Under the pieces are notes generated by a model. That model was not told the origin of the DNA. It searched no databases and saw only the letters and a program-made list of their open reading frames with translations. Positions 45,979-52,880 of a stretch of 64,000 nt of DNA are shown piece after piece. Both the position numbers and the translations under genes were made by a program. Position 1 is the stretch's first letter. Every line of letters starts with the position of its first letter. Source of the stretch: Gammaproteobacteria bacterium 54_18_T64 (lineage in GTDB: Bacteria > Pseudomonadota > Gammaproteobacteria > Pseudomonadales > Porticoccaceae); the NCBI GenBank assembly GCA_002162825.1, contig MAAU01000091.1, positions 1 through 64,000 of the forward strand, in the 5' to 3' direction.

Positions 45979-46070
45979 GCAGTGCTCCCTTGCCAAAACG
46001 CTGTCGGTCCCTGTTGGCTAAGCCCTGCCTGCTAAGTCTGCCTCTTGGCAGGCAGGGCCTGGCACGTGGT

Positions 46071-47366
46071 TTAGTATTTTAGCTTTAGGTCCATTTGCAG
46101 ACGGTCGAAGTCGTCTTCTTGATCGCCCTTCTCGTTGATAAAGTAATTGATGGCCAGCACGGCATTTTTATCCAGGGCGTAGGCTGCCTTGAGGATGTGC
46201 CCCTTGCCGTTGGTGCCGCCACCGGCAAAGTCGGAGTCGGTGGTGAGGCCGAAGACGGCATCGGCTTCCAAGTCTTGATAAATATAGCCGAACTGCCAGC
46301 TGCCGGGTGTTTTGGCGGCGCCAAGCTTGAAGCCCGTGGCCCAACCGGTCTCATTGGCGTCGGCGTCCTGGTTTTCAACCCAGTCGACAAAAAGACTGGC
46401 GGGCAGCTGGCCCACCTGGAATTTTAATTCGCCGAATAATTCCAGTTCTTCATAGTTATGTTGGTAGACCAGCTCGCCATTTTCCATCACCAGGGTGTTG
46501 CCGAAGCTGTCGTCGGGGTCGCCGTAAAAGGTGGTGCTGCCAGCGACGGGCAAGTTGTAGTAGCTGAGGCCGATGATGACTTGCGTGCTCTCACTGAGTT
46601 CGCTGTTAAAGCCGAACTGCAGACCCCAAATACTTTCCTCGTCCTGTGCCCCGGCCTTGTCGTCACTTTCTAAATAGAGGTAGGCGGCGTTGGCAAATAT
46701 GCTGCCGTTGTCATATTTAAAGGCCAGTCCCTCGGGGCGATAGTCGCCATCCCATATCAAGCTGTGCTTGCCGGGTGTATGGAAGGGGTTTTTAAATTTG
46801 CCGCCAATAACGTGGCTGTTGTCGAGCCCAGACCAGTCAAAATAGGCGAGGTCGAGATTGATATCTTTTGAGCTGCCAGCGCCGCCCAGGCTTTGGTTGC
46901 TGGACACCGGGTCGTCACTGCCAGAGGCCAGGCCGAGGCCAATTTTCCAGGCATCGTTAATTTGTGCCTGAGCCTCAATGCGAGCGCGCAGACGACTGCG
47001 ATTGCGGTCCTGGCTCTTGCCCTCGTCGTCAATATTTTCGTAGCGATAGCGCAGGTCGCCTTTCACTTTGAGGCGCTCCGTCCAGGCCAGTTTGCGGTTG
47101 TCGGTAGTCGCTCGTGCGCCGGCCGTGGGCAGTGTTTTGCGCAGGCTCATATTTTCCTCGCGCAGTTCTTGGTCGGCGGCTTCGAGTCTGTCGACCTTCT
47201 CGGTGAGCGCGGCCACCTGGGCTATAAGCTTTTCCAGGGTGGCTTCATCGACGGCGGCAGACACCGGATGGCTGAGGGCTATCGAGGCGATTAGTAAGGC
47301 TGTGGCTTTTGGCTGACGGGAGAGCAGGGGCAGACTTGGTGTGAGGCTGGCAAAGCGGTGCTTCAT
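46071..47366 (-). CDS. Putative outer-membrane porin with N-terminal coiled coil
   Basis: A 431-residue secreted protein. A long signal region (about 1-37) is followed by a coiled coil (LIAQVAALTEKVDRLEAA...) and a beta-barrel region rich in aromatic girdle strands, ending MDLKLKY. It matches the putative-porin layout seen in marine gammaproteobacteria. The pore substrate is unknown. The ATG at 47366 has GGAGAA upstream. Confidence 0.83.
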   Translation of the reverse strand: MKHRFASLTPSLPLLSRQPKATALLIASIALSHPVSAAVDEATLEKLIAQVAALTEKVDRLEAADQELREENMSLRKTLPTAGARATTDNRKLAWTERLKVKGDLRYRYENIDDEGKSQDRNRSRLRARIEAQAQINDAWKIGLGLASGSDDPVSSNQSLGGAGSSKDINLDLAYFDWSGLDNSHVIGGKFKNPFHTPGKHSLIWDGDYRPEGLAFKYDNGSIFANAAYLYLESDDKAGAQDEESIWGLQFGFNSELSESTQVIIGLSYYNLPVAGSTTFYGDPDDSFGNTLVMENGELVYQHNYEELELFGELKFQVGQLPASLFVDWVENQDADANETGWATGFKLGAAKTPGSWQFGYIYQDLEADAVFGLTTDSDFAGGGTNGKGHILKAAYALDKNAVLAINYFINEKGDQEDDFDRLQMDLKLKY

Positions 47367-47520
47367 GGCGCAATTCTCCAGGTTCGAAGGCGGGCGGCAA
47401 TATCGCATATTTAGCGGTTGTTTGCAGCGCCTGGGGATGTTTTTTATTGGCGATGGCCACGTTAGAGGGGTTTGGAGAGAGCGACCCTACTTTGCGCCGG
47501 GTGGTAGGGGTTTAGGCAAT

Positions 47521-47553
47521 AAAAAGGCCCGCTTGCGATGGCAGAGCGGGCCT
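47521..47553 (-). terminator. Terminator of the parvulin gene
   Basis: AGGCCCGCT and AGCGGGCCT form a 9-base stem (47525-47533 with 47545-47553). On the minus strand it is followed by TTTTATTGCC. It lies 19 bases beyond the stop of the minus-strand parvulin gene. Confidence 0.85.
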
Positions 47554-47571
47554 CGATTTGAGCGCTAGTGC

Positions 47572-47853
47572 CTATTCACTGCGCGCGGTAACTTCCAGCA
47601 GGTGATAGCCAAACTGGGTTTTCACCGGGCCCTGTACGGTGTTGATGTCGGCACTGAATACCACCTGGTCAAACTCGGGTACCATCATGCCAGGGCCGAA
47701 TTCACCCAGGTCGCCACCCTTACTGCCGGAGGGGCAGGAGGAGTGTTGCTTGGCGAGTTCGGCAAAGTCGGCGCCGCCTTCAATATCGGTTTTCAGTTGT
47801 TGGCACTGCTCTTCGCTGTTTACCAGGATGTGTCTTGCGCTTGCTGTGGCCAT
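47572..47853 (-). CDS. ppiC: Parvulin-type peptidyl-prolyl isomerase (PpiC)
   Basis: Cytoplasmic peptidyl-prolyl cis-trans isomerase. It is 93 residues, the same length as E. coli PpiC. Motifs are ASARHILVNSEEQC, CPSGSKGGDLGEFGPGMMVPEF and VKTQFGYHLLEV. The ATG at 47853 follows GAGGAG; the longer frame to 48045 overlaps the upstream gene and is not conserved. Confidence 0.95.
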   Translation of the reverse strand: MATASARHILVNSEEQCQQLKTDIEGGADFAELAKQHSSCPSGSKGGDLGEFGPGMMVPEFDQVVFSADINTVQGPVKTQFGYHLLEVTARSE

Positions 47854-47879
47854 GTTATGACTCCTCAGTGGGTGGTAGT

Positions 47880-48575
47880 TTACTGTAGTTCGAGTGCCGG
47901 CAATTGTACCAGTCCCGGACGTGCATCGAGCCAAAGCTGGGCCAGGCGTTTGCCTTCGCTGATTTGCAGGGGTGTCATTTCTTCGGCGATGGAGTCGCGG
48001 TTGTGAATGGCGTGGGGGTGGCCCGCGGCGGCAATTTGCCACCACTTATAGGCTTCAGTGAGATCTTTGTCGACGCTGAGGCCCTTGTCGTACATGAGAC
48101 CAATGGCAAACTGCGCTGCGGCCTCACCCTGTTCGGCCGCTTTGTGGTAAAGCTCCATGGCCAGGACAGGGTCTTCATCAACGGTCTGTCCGTATTCGTA
48201 CATAATGCCCAGATTGTACTGGGCGGTGGAGTAGCCGAGATCGGCGGCCTTGCGATACCACTTGCCGGCTTCTTTATAGTCCTTTTTTAGGCCCAGGCCT
48301 TTGTCGTGTAGTACGCCAATATTGTAGGTGGCAATGGCATGGTTTTGCGCCGCGGCCAGGGAGAACCAATGGAGTGCCTGTGCATAGCTTTGTTGTACCC
48401 CCTGCCCGATAAAATAGAGGCTGCCGAGGGATTTTTGGGCACCGGCATCGCCGCCTTCGGCGACGATAGAGCAGTTTTTGAAGTTTTGTTCGGGACTGGC
48501 GTTTTCAATGTCGCAGGCGGCCCAGCTAATGGGGCTCAACAGCAGTGTGGCGATAAATAGAAGTCGTGCTCTCAT
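47880..48575 (-). CDS. Secreted Sel1-repeat protein
   Basis: A 231-residue protein with a signal peptide (MRARLLFIATLLLSPISWA) followed by about five Sel1/TPR-like repeats (for example SLGSLYFIGQGVQQSYAQAL, NLGIMYEYGQTVDEDPVLAM). These solenoids mediate protein binding. The partner is unknown. It lies 26 bases upstream of ppiC and may be cotranscribed. Confidence 0.88.
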   Translation of the reverse strand: MRARLLFIATLLLSPISWAACDIENASPEQNFKNCSIVAEGGDAGAQKSLGSLYFIGQGVQQSYAQALHWFSLAAAQNHAIATYNIGVLHDKGLGLKKDYKEAGKWYRKAADLGYSTAQYNLGIMYEYGQTVDEDPVLAMELYHKAAEQGEAAAQFAIGLMYDKGLSVDKDLTEAYKWWQIAAAGHPHAIHNRDSIAEEMTPLQISEGKRLAQLWLDARPGLVQLPALELQ

Positions 48576-48759
48576 GATTATAGTTATTACCTTGTAGGGG
48601 GGAGGGGGTGCATAGGCCAATATTTTGTCGTGTCTATGGCCTTCTTCTTTGTCAGTCAGACCGCGAGGCTTGGTGGGTGTTCCTATTTGATTTGCGTTGG
48701 GGGCAGTGTAAACGAATTTCGCGGTCGATCAATTCAGGCAAGCTTTGGGCTCGGCAGCG

Positions 48760-48788
48760 TTATCAGCATCGATGAAATTTGCTAGAAT
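48760..48788 (+). promoter_or_regulatory. Candidate promoter of the histidine phosphatase gene
   Basis: TTATCA (48760-48765), 17 bases, TAGAAT (48783-48788). It ends 40 bases before the ATG at 48829. Confidence 0.45.
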
Positions 48789-48828
48789 TAGGCTTTTCGT
48801 AAAAACATTCATCTAGATGAGGTGCTCA

Positions 48829-49434
48829 ATGCAGTCAAAGGGCCGCTTGTTACTGGTTCGCCACGGCCAGACATCCGCCAATGTCGACCAGGTGTGGCAC
48901 GGCCATACCGATACACCGTTGACGGACCTGGGCCTGGAACAGGCCAATCGCCTGGGTGATTATTTCCATAATTACCTGCCGGACATTCACGCCATTTATT
49001 CCAGCCCCCTACAGCGGGCCAAATACACCGCCGAACAAATCGCCCGTGGTGGTGAACACGAGGTGAATTTCGATCCCCGCTTGATGGAATTTGGCGCCGG
49101 TGATTTTGAAGGCAAAAGTTTTGATGAACTCAAGGGTGAGCACGGTTTTATTAAGAAAGTGATCAACGACGAGCACCATCGCCCCCCCGGCGGTGAGACC
49201 CGTGCCGAAGTGACCGAGCGCTTTGTCGGGGCTGTCGACGGCTTTGTAGCCAATCATCCGGGGCAGAATCTGGTGGTAGTTGCCCACGGTCTGGCCATCG
49301 CCTTTGCCCTGTCACACTGGATTGACCAAGATCGTTCCAAGTGGGTGAACTATCAAATTAGCAATACCTCGGTGACGGAAATTTGCACGGCCAATGCCGA
49401 GATTAAATTTTTTGACCAAACCGACCACCTGTAA
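48829..49434 (+). CDS. Histidine phosphatase family protein (phosphoglycerate mutase-like)
   Basis: A 201-residue phosphatase with the RHG signature LLLVRHGQTSANV, SSPLQRAKYTAEQI and the second catalytic histidine in LVVVAHGLAIAF. The substrate (phosphosugar, ribazole phosphate or other) cannot be told from sequence. The ATG at 48829 has GAGG six bases upstream and is preferred over the ATG at 48817. Confidence 0.9.
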   Translation: MQSKGRLLLVRHGQTSANVDQVWHGHTDTPLTDLGLEQANRLGDYFHNYLPDIHAIYSSPLQRAKYTAEQIARGGEHEVNFDPRLMEFGAGDFEGKSFDELKGEHGFIKKVINDEHHRPPGGETRAEVTERFVGAVDGFVANHPGQNLVVVAHGLAIAFALSHWIDQDRSKWVNYQISNTSVTEICTANAEIKFFDQTDHL

Positions 49435-49474
49435 ACGATCATCAACAGCACGGTTATTGTGCAATAGGTAAAAA

Positions 49475-49756
49475 ATGTTAGCAGTCAACGAATATTTTGA
49501 TGGCAAAGTGAAATCCATTGGTTTTGCGACAGATACCCTGCCCGCGACGGTGGGTGTTATGGCCCCCGGTGATTATGAATTTGCCACCAGTGAGCGGGAG
49601 GTGATGACCGTGGTCAGTGGTGCACTGAGCGTCAAATTGCCGGGTCGGGACGAGTGGCAAACTTTTGCGGCCGGTGATTCCTTTGAGGTGGCCGCCGACA
49701 ACAGCTTTCTGCTCCAGGTGGCGGTGGCCACGGCCTACCTTTGCGTCTATGGTTAA
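49475..49756 (+). CDS. ppnP: Pyrimidine/purine nucleoside phosphorylase PpnP
   Basis: A 93-residue cupin that phosphorolyses various nucleosides. [13 protein letters not shown] and [20 protein letters not shown] are diagnostic. Full length. It sits between a phosphatase and glpE genes with 40- and 96-base gaps. Confidence 0.93.
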   Translation: MLAVNEYFDGKVKSIGFATDTLPATVGVMAPGDYEFATSEREVMTVVSGALSVKLPGRDEWQTFAAGDSFEVAADNSFLLQVAVATAYLCVYG

Positions 49757-49852
49757 GAGCGCCCTGCGTTAGTCTTGTCACATTTGAAGAGCGTCGTGCC
49801 GGTCCGGAATTCGATGCTATTGTCCGTTATCCAGCCAATAGGGGAGGCGCAA

Positions 49853-50155
49853 ATGGCGTTTAAACATTTGTCGGTGTCACAATTAAAAAAATTACTCGTT
49901 GAGCAGGAAGTGGTGTTGCTCGATACCCGCGATGAGGCCTCCTTTCAGACCGGCCATATTGATGGTGCTATGCGTTTAGATGATCGCAACGTCTCGGCTT
50001 TTATCAGTGAAACGGTGAAAACGAGTACGGTGGTGGTGGTTTGTTATCACGGCCACTCCAGCCAGGGAGCGGCAAATTTTTTGGCCGATCAGGGCTTTTC
50101 CGACGTCTACAGTCTCGATGGTGGCTACACTGCGTGGGCGAGTAGTACTAATTAA
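49853..50155 (+). CDS. glpE: Thiosulfate sulfurtransferase GlpE
   Basis: Single-domain rhodanese, 100 residues. The active-site loop CYHGHSSQGAA has the catalytic cysteine and matches the E. coli GlpE loop (CYHGNSSKGAA). The ATG at 49853 follows GGGGAGG; the upstream frame from 49775 is not conserved. Confidence 0.93.
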   Translation: MAFKHLSVSQLKKLLVEQEVVLLDTRDEASFQTGHIDGAMRLDDRNVSAFISETVKTSTVVVVCYHGHSSQGAANFLADQGFSDVYSLDGGYTAWASSTN

Positions 50156-50248
50156 TATGTGCTGAATATAGCCGTCGCAGTTTTGGTGAAAATGGCGGTG
50201 GGGATGTGCTGAGATAAAACAACAACAATTAACTCAAAGAGTCGCCTA

Positions 50249-51037
50249 ATGGATTTAAAACTGCAGGGTAAGACAGCACTGATTACCGGAGCCTCGAAGG
50301 GCATTGGTAGGGCCATCGCCGCGCGTCTGGCCGAAGAGGGTTGTGATTTGCACCTTGCCGCCCGCAATGCCGACGACCTCGAGGCCTGCGCGGTGGAATT
50401 TCGTGCCGAATACCAGGTCGCTGTCAGCGTCCACCCCATGGATCTCAGCATCGGTGACAACGCCGTTGCTCTGGTTGCGGCCTGTACCGAGGTTGATATC
50501 CTGGTGAATAATGCGGGGGCGATAGCCGCCGGCTCGATTGCCGATATTGACGAGGCTACCTGGCGCGGTGGCTGGGATTTGAAGGTCTACGGCTTCGTCA
50601 ATTTGGCCCGTGAAATGTACCAGGCGATGAAGCTAAGGGGGCACGGTGTGGTGCTCAACGTCATCGGCATCGCCGGTGGCGAGGTCACCGAGTTCAACTA
50701 TATCGCCGGTACTACCGGCAATGCGGGTTTGGCCGCCTTCACTCGCGCTATGGGCGGTGCCAGTGGCGCTGACAATATCCGCGTGCTGGGTATCAACCCG
50801 GGAATGACGGCGACGGATAGACTGGTGAGTCTAATGCGTCAGAATGCCGTAAAAAATGGCATCGACCCCGATAACTGGCACTTGCTCACTACCGGCATGC
50901 CCTTTGGTCGCCTCGCTGAACCCGAGGAGGTGGCCGACCTTTGTGCCTTTCTCGTCTCCGAACGCGCGGCCTATATTTCCGGTACCGTGGTGACCATCGA
51001 TGGTGGCTTGTCGTCGCGGGGCCACCTGTTTTCGTAA
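50249..51037 (+). CDS. Non-canonical SDR-family oxidoreductase
   Basis: A 262-residue Rossmann protein with ITGASKGIG near residue 13 and NNAGAIAAG near 87. The usual catalytic Ser and YxxxK are altered: Ser is absent at NVIGIAG (137-143), and YIAGT (151-155) has Thr instead of Lys. Such SDRs with the GTTGNAGLAAFTRAMGG segment form a known divergent subgroup; activity is uncertain. It may be regulated with the following AhpD-like gene, 85 bases away. Confidence 0.85.
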   Translation: MDLKLQGKTALITGASKGIGRAIAARLAEEGCDLHLAARNADDLEACAVEFRAEYQVAVSVHPMDLSIGDNAVALVAACTEVDILVNNAGAIAAGSIADIDEATWRGGWDLKVYGFVNLAREMYQAMKLRGHGVVLNVIGIAGGEVTEFNYIAGTTGNAGLAAFTRAMGGASGADNIRVLGINPGMTATDRLVSLMRQNAVKNGIDPDNWHLLTTGMPFGRLAEPEEVADLCAFLVSERAAYISGTVVTIDGGLSSRGHLFS

Positions 51038-51122
51038 TAACTTATGTCTGAAGCCGGCTGTTAAGCTGCGAGTTCTGCTGTTTTAAGTATTGGTTTAAAG
51101 AGTCTAATAAAGGAGTGTTTGG

Positions 51123-51704
51123 GTGAGTAACAGCGAAAATAATAGCCCGGTGAGTCGCTTTCCTGTGCCGGAGCTCAATGAACTACCCGATGACCTGCAC
51201 ACGTTAATATTGGAGGTGCAGGAAAAAACCGGCTTCATCCCCAATGTATTTTTGACGCTGGCCCATCGGCCGGATGAATGCCGGGCCTTCTTTGCCATGC
51301 ACGATGCCCTGATGTTGCGTAAGGGCAATCTCAGCAAGGCCGAAAAAGAGATGATTGTGGTCACGGTGAGTGGTGGCAATGAGTGCCACTATTGTGTGGT
51401 CGCCCACGGCGCGATACTGCGTATTGTGGCGAAAAACTCATTGCTGGCGGACCAGTTAGCGATCAATTACCGCAAGGCGGATATCAGTCCACGGCAGCGG
51501 GCCATGCTCGATTTTGCCGTGCATGTGAGTCAGGCCTCCGCCACTATTGGCGAGGATGATTTTATACGGCTCCACGACCACGGTTTTGATGATGAGGATA
51601 TTTGGGACATCGGTGCGATCAGCGCATTCTTCTGTTTATCCAATCGCATGGCCAACCTGACCAGCATGCGTCCCAATGAAGAGTTTTACGGCATGGCGCG
51701 ATAG
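51123..51704 (+). CDS. AhpD-like peroxidase-related protein
   Basis: A 193-residue alkylhydroperoxidase-superfamily protein. The redox motif CHYCVVAHG (CxxC plus His) is present, preceded by SKAEKEMIVVTVSGGNE. It probably reduces peroxides with a lipoyl or thioredoxin-like partner, which is inferred. GTG start at 51123. Confidence 0.87.
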   Translation: MSNSENNSPVSRFPVPELNELPDDLHTLILEVQEKTGFIPNVFLTLAHRPDECRAFFAMHDALMLRKGNLSKAEKEMIVVTVSGGNECHYCVVAHGAILRIVAKNSLLADQLAINYRKADISPRQRAMLDFAVHVSQASATIGEDDFIRLHDHGFDDEDIWDIGAISAFFCLSNRMANLTSMRPNEEFYGMAR

Positions 51705-51746
51705 CGTAGAATGTAAAGTTGATAATATTAGATCGGGCAGAGAACA

Positions 51747-52001
51747 GTGAGTGAGCAAGAGAGCGCCATCGTGCATCAACCGGAGGAACAACGCTTCCTA
51801 TTGGTTATTGATGGACATAAATCGGTGGCCGATTATCGTTTGATTGGCAACAGCGTCGATTTTAGTCATACCTATGTACCGGACGCCCTGCGTGGCCGCG
51901 GCGTTGCCGAGGTGCTAGTACGCACCGGTTTATCCTGGGCCAAGGGTGAGGGCTACGATGTGCGCGCCAGTTGCTGGTATGCGCGCAAATTTATCCGTTA
52001 G
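51747..52001 (+). CDS. Short GNAT-like N-acetyltransferase (YjdJ type)
   Basis: An 84-residue minimal GNAT domain with SVDFSHTYVPDALRGRGVAEVLVRTGLSWA. The RGRGVA loop binds the pantetheine of acetyl-CoA. The substrate is unknown. GTG start at 51747, converging with the amidotransferase gene. Confidence 0.85.
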   Translation: MSEQESAIVHQPEEQRFLLVIDGHKSVADYRLIGNSVDFSHTYVPDALRGRGVAEVLVRTGLSWAKGEGYDVRASCWYARKFIR

Positions 52002-52020
52002 AGGCTCTACTTCCCGTCAC

Positions 52021-52722
52021 CTAGCCCTCGTTTTTTCGATAGATGAAATCCAGTAAATAATGTCCGACCCGTTCGTGGTCGGTGGCTGTGGCCAGTGAGG
52101 CCAATGCTCGTTCCATCACTTCGCTGTCAATTCGACCCTTGCGTTGCATTAGTAGACGCTGCAAATAAGCGGGGCTGAATTCCGGGTGGCCCTGAAAAGT
52201 CAGCACGTTATCGTCGATGGCCAGTGCCGCATAGGGGCAGAAGGTATTGCCGGCCAGGCGTGTCGCACCGGGTGGTAATGTCACCACCTGGTCCTGGTGG
52301 CTATGGATTAAACGCAATTTTGAGTCGTTTGCGAATAAGTCTTGCTCGCAGTGGAGCACGCCCAGCCCCCAGCCCTTATCGCTTTTGGCCGCCGTGCCAC
52401 CGAGACTGTGGGCAATCATCTGATGGCCAAAGCAGATGCCGATAATGGCTGCACCGCGTTGATGGAAGTCGACGATCCAGTGTTGCAAAGGGCTTATCCA
52501 GGGCAGGGAATCGTAGACCCCGGCCTTCGACCCGGTAATTAAATAGGCGTCGCACTCACCGGGACCCTGGGGCAGTTCGCCCATCTGTACCTGATAGTGG
52601 CGATAGCTGAGTCGGCCATTTAAGGCATCGAAAAAAGCGGCAAACATCTTTCCGTAGGAGCCGTAATCGTCAATTAAACCATCGTATAGGGTGTCTGTTT
52701 CAAGCAGGCCGAGTCGTGGCAT
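52021..52722 (-). CDS. Class I glutamine amidotransferase-like protein
   Basis: A 233-residue GATase1 domain of the GMP-synthase-like type. The catalytic cysteine is in GICFGHQMIA and the His-Glu pair in QGHPEFS. The ATG at 52722 has AAGGATG upstream. It is divergent from rapA. Related proteins act on gamma-glutamyl compounds; the substrate is unknown. Confidence 0.87.
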   Translation of the reverse strand: MPRLGLLETDTLYDGLIDDYGSYGKMFAAFFDALNGRLSYRHYQVQMGELPQGPGECDAYLITGSKAGVYDSLPWISPLQHWIVDFHQRGAAIIGICFGHQMIAHSLGGTAAKSDKGWGLGVLHCEQDLFANDSKLRLIHSHQDQVVTLPPGATRLAGNTFCPYAALAIDDNVLTFQGHPEFSPAYLQRLLMQRKGRIDSEVMERALASLATATDHERVGHYLLDFIYRKNEG

Positions 52723-52785
52723 GGATATTTCATCCTTCGCAGCATTTTTTATAGTGACTAAAATGGTGAGAATCATACATATATT

Positions 52786-52814
52786 TTGTCCCCGGCTACC
52801 GTAACAACTACAAT
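52786..52814 (+). promoter_or_regulatory. Promoter of rapA
   Basis: TTGTCC (52786-52791), 17 bases, TACAAT (52809-52814) followed by GCGCGCCG. It lies 66 bases before the rapA start. Confidence 0.6.
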
Positions 52815-52880
52815 GCGCGCCGTTTAGACAAAGCTAGTTAGCCCGCTTTCCGCCATTTTTTTTAAATTAAGAGGCCGCCC

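Noticed and set aside
46022-46058. 11-base hairpin between the porin and NYN genes as a terminator
   Set aside because: GCCCTGCCTGC/GCAGGCAGGGC is a strong stem, but no T-run follows on either strand; it may be an attenuator or mRNA-stability element.
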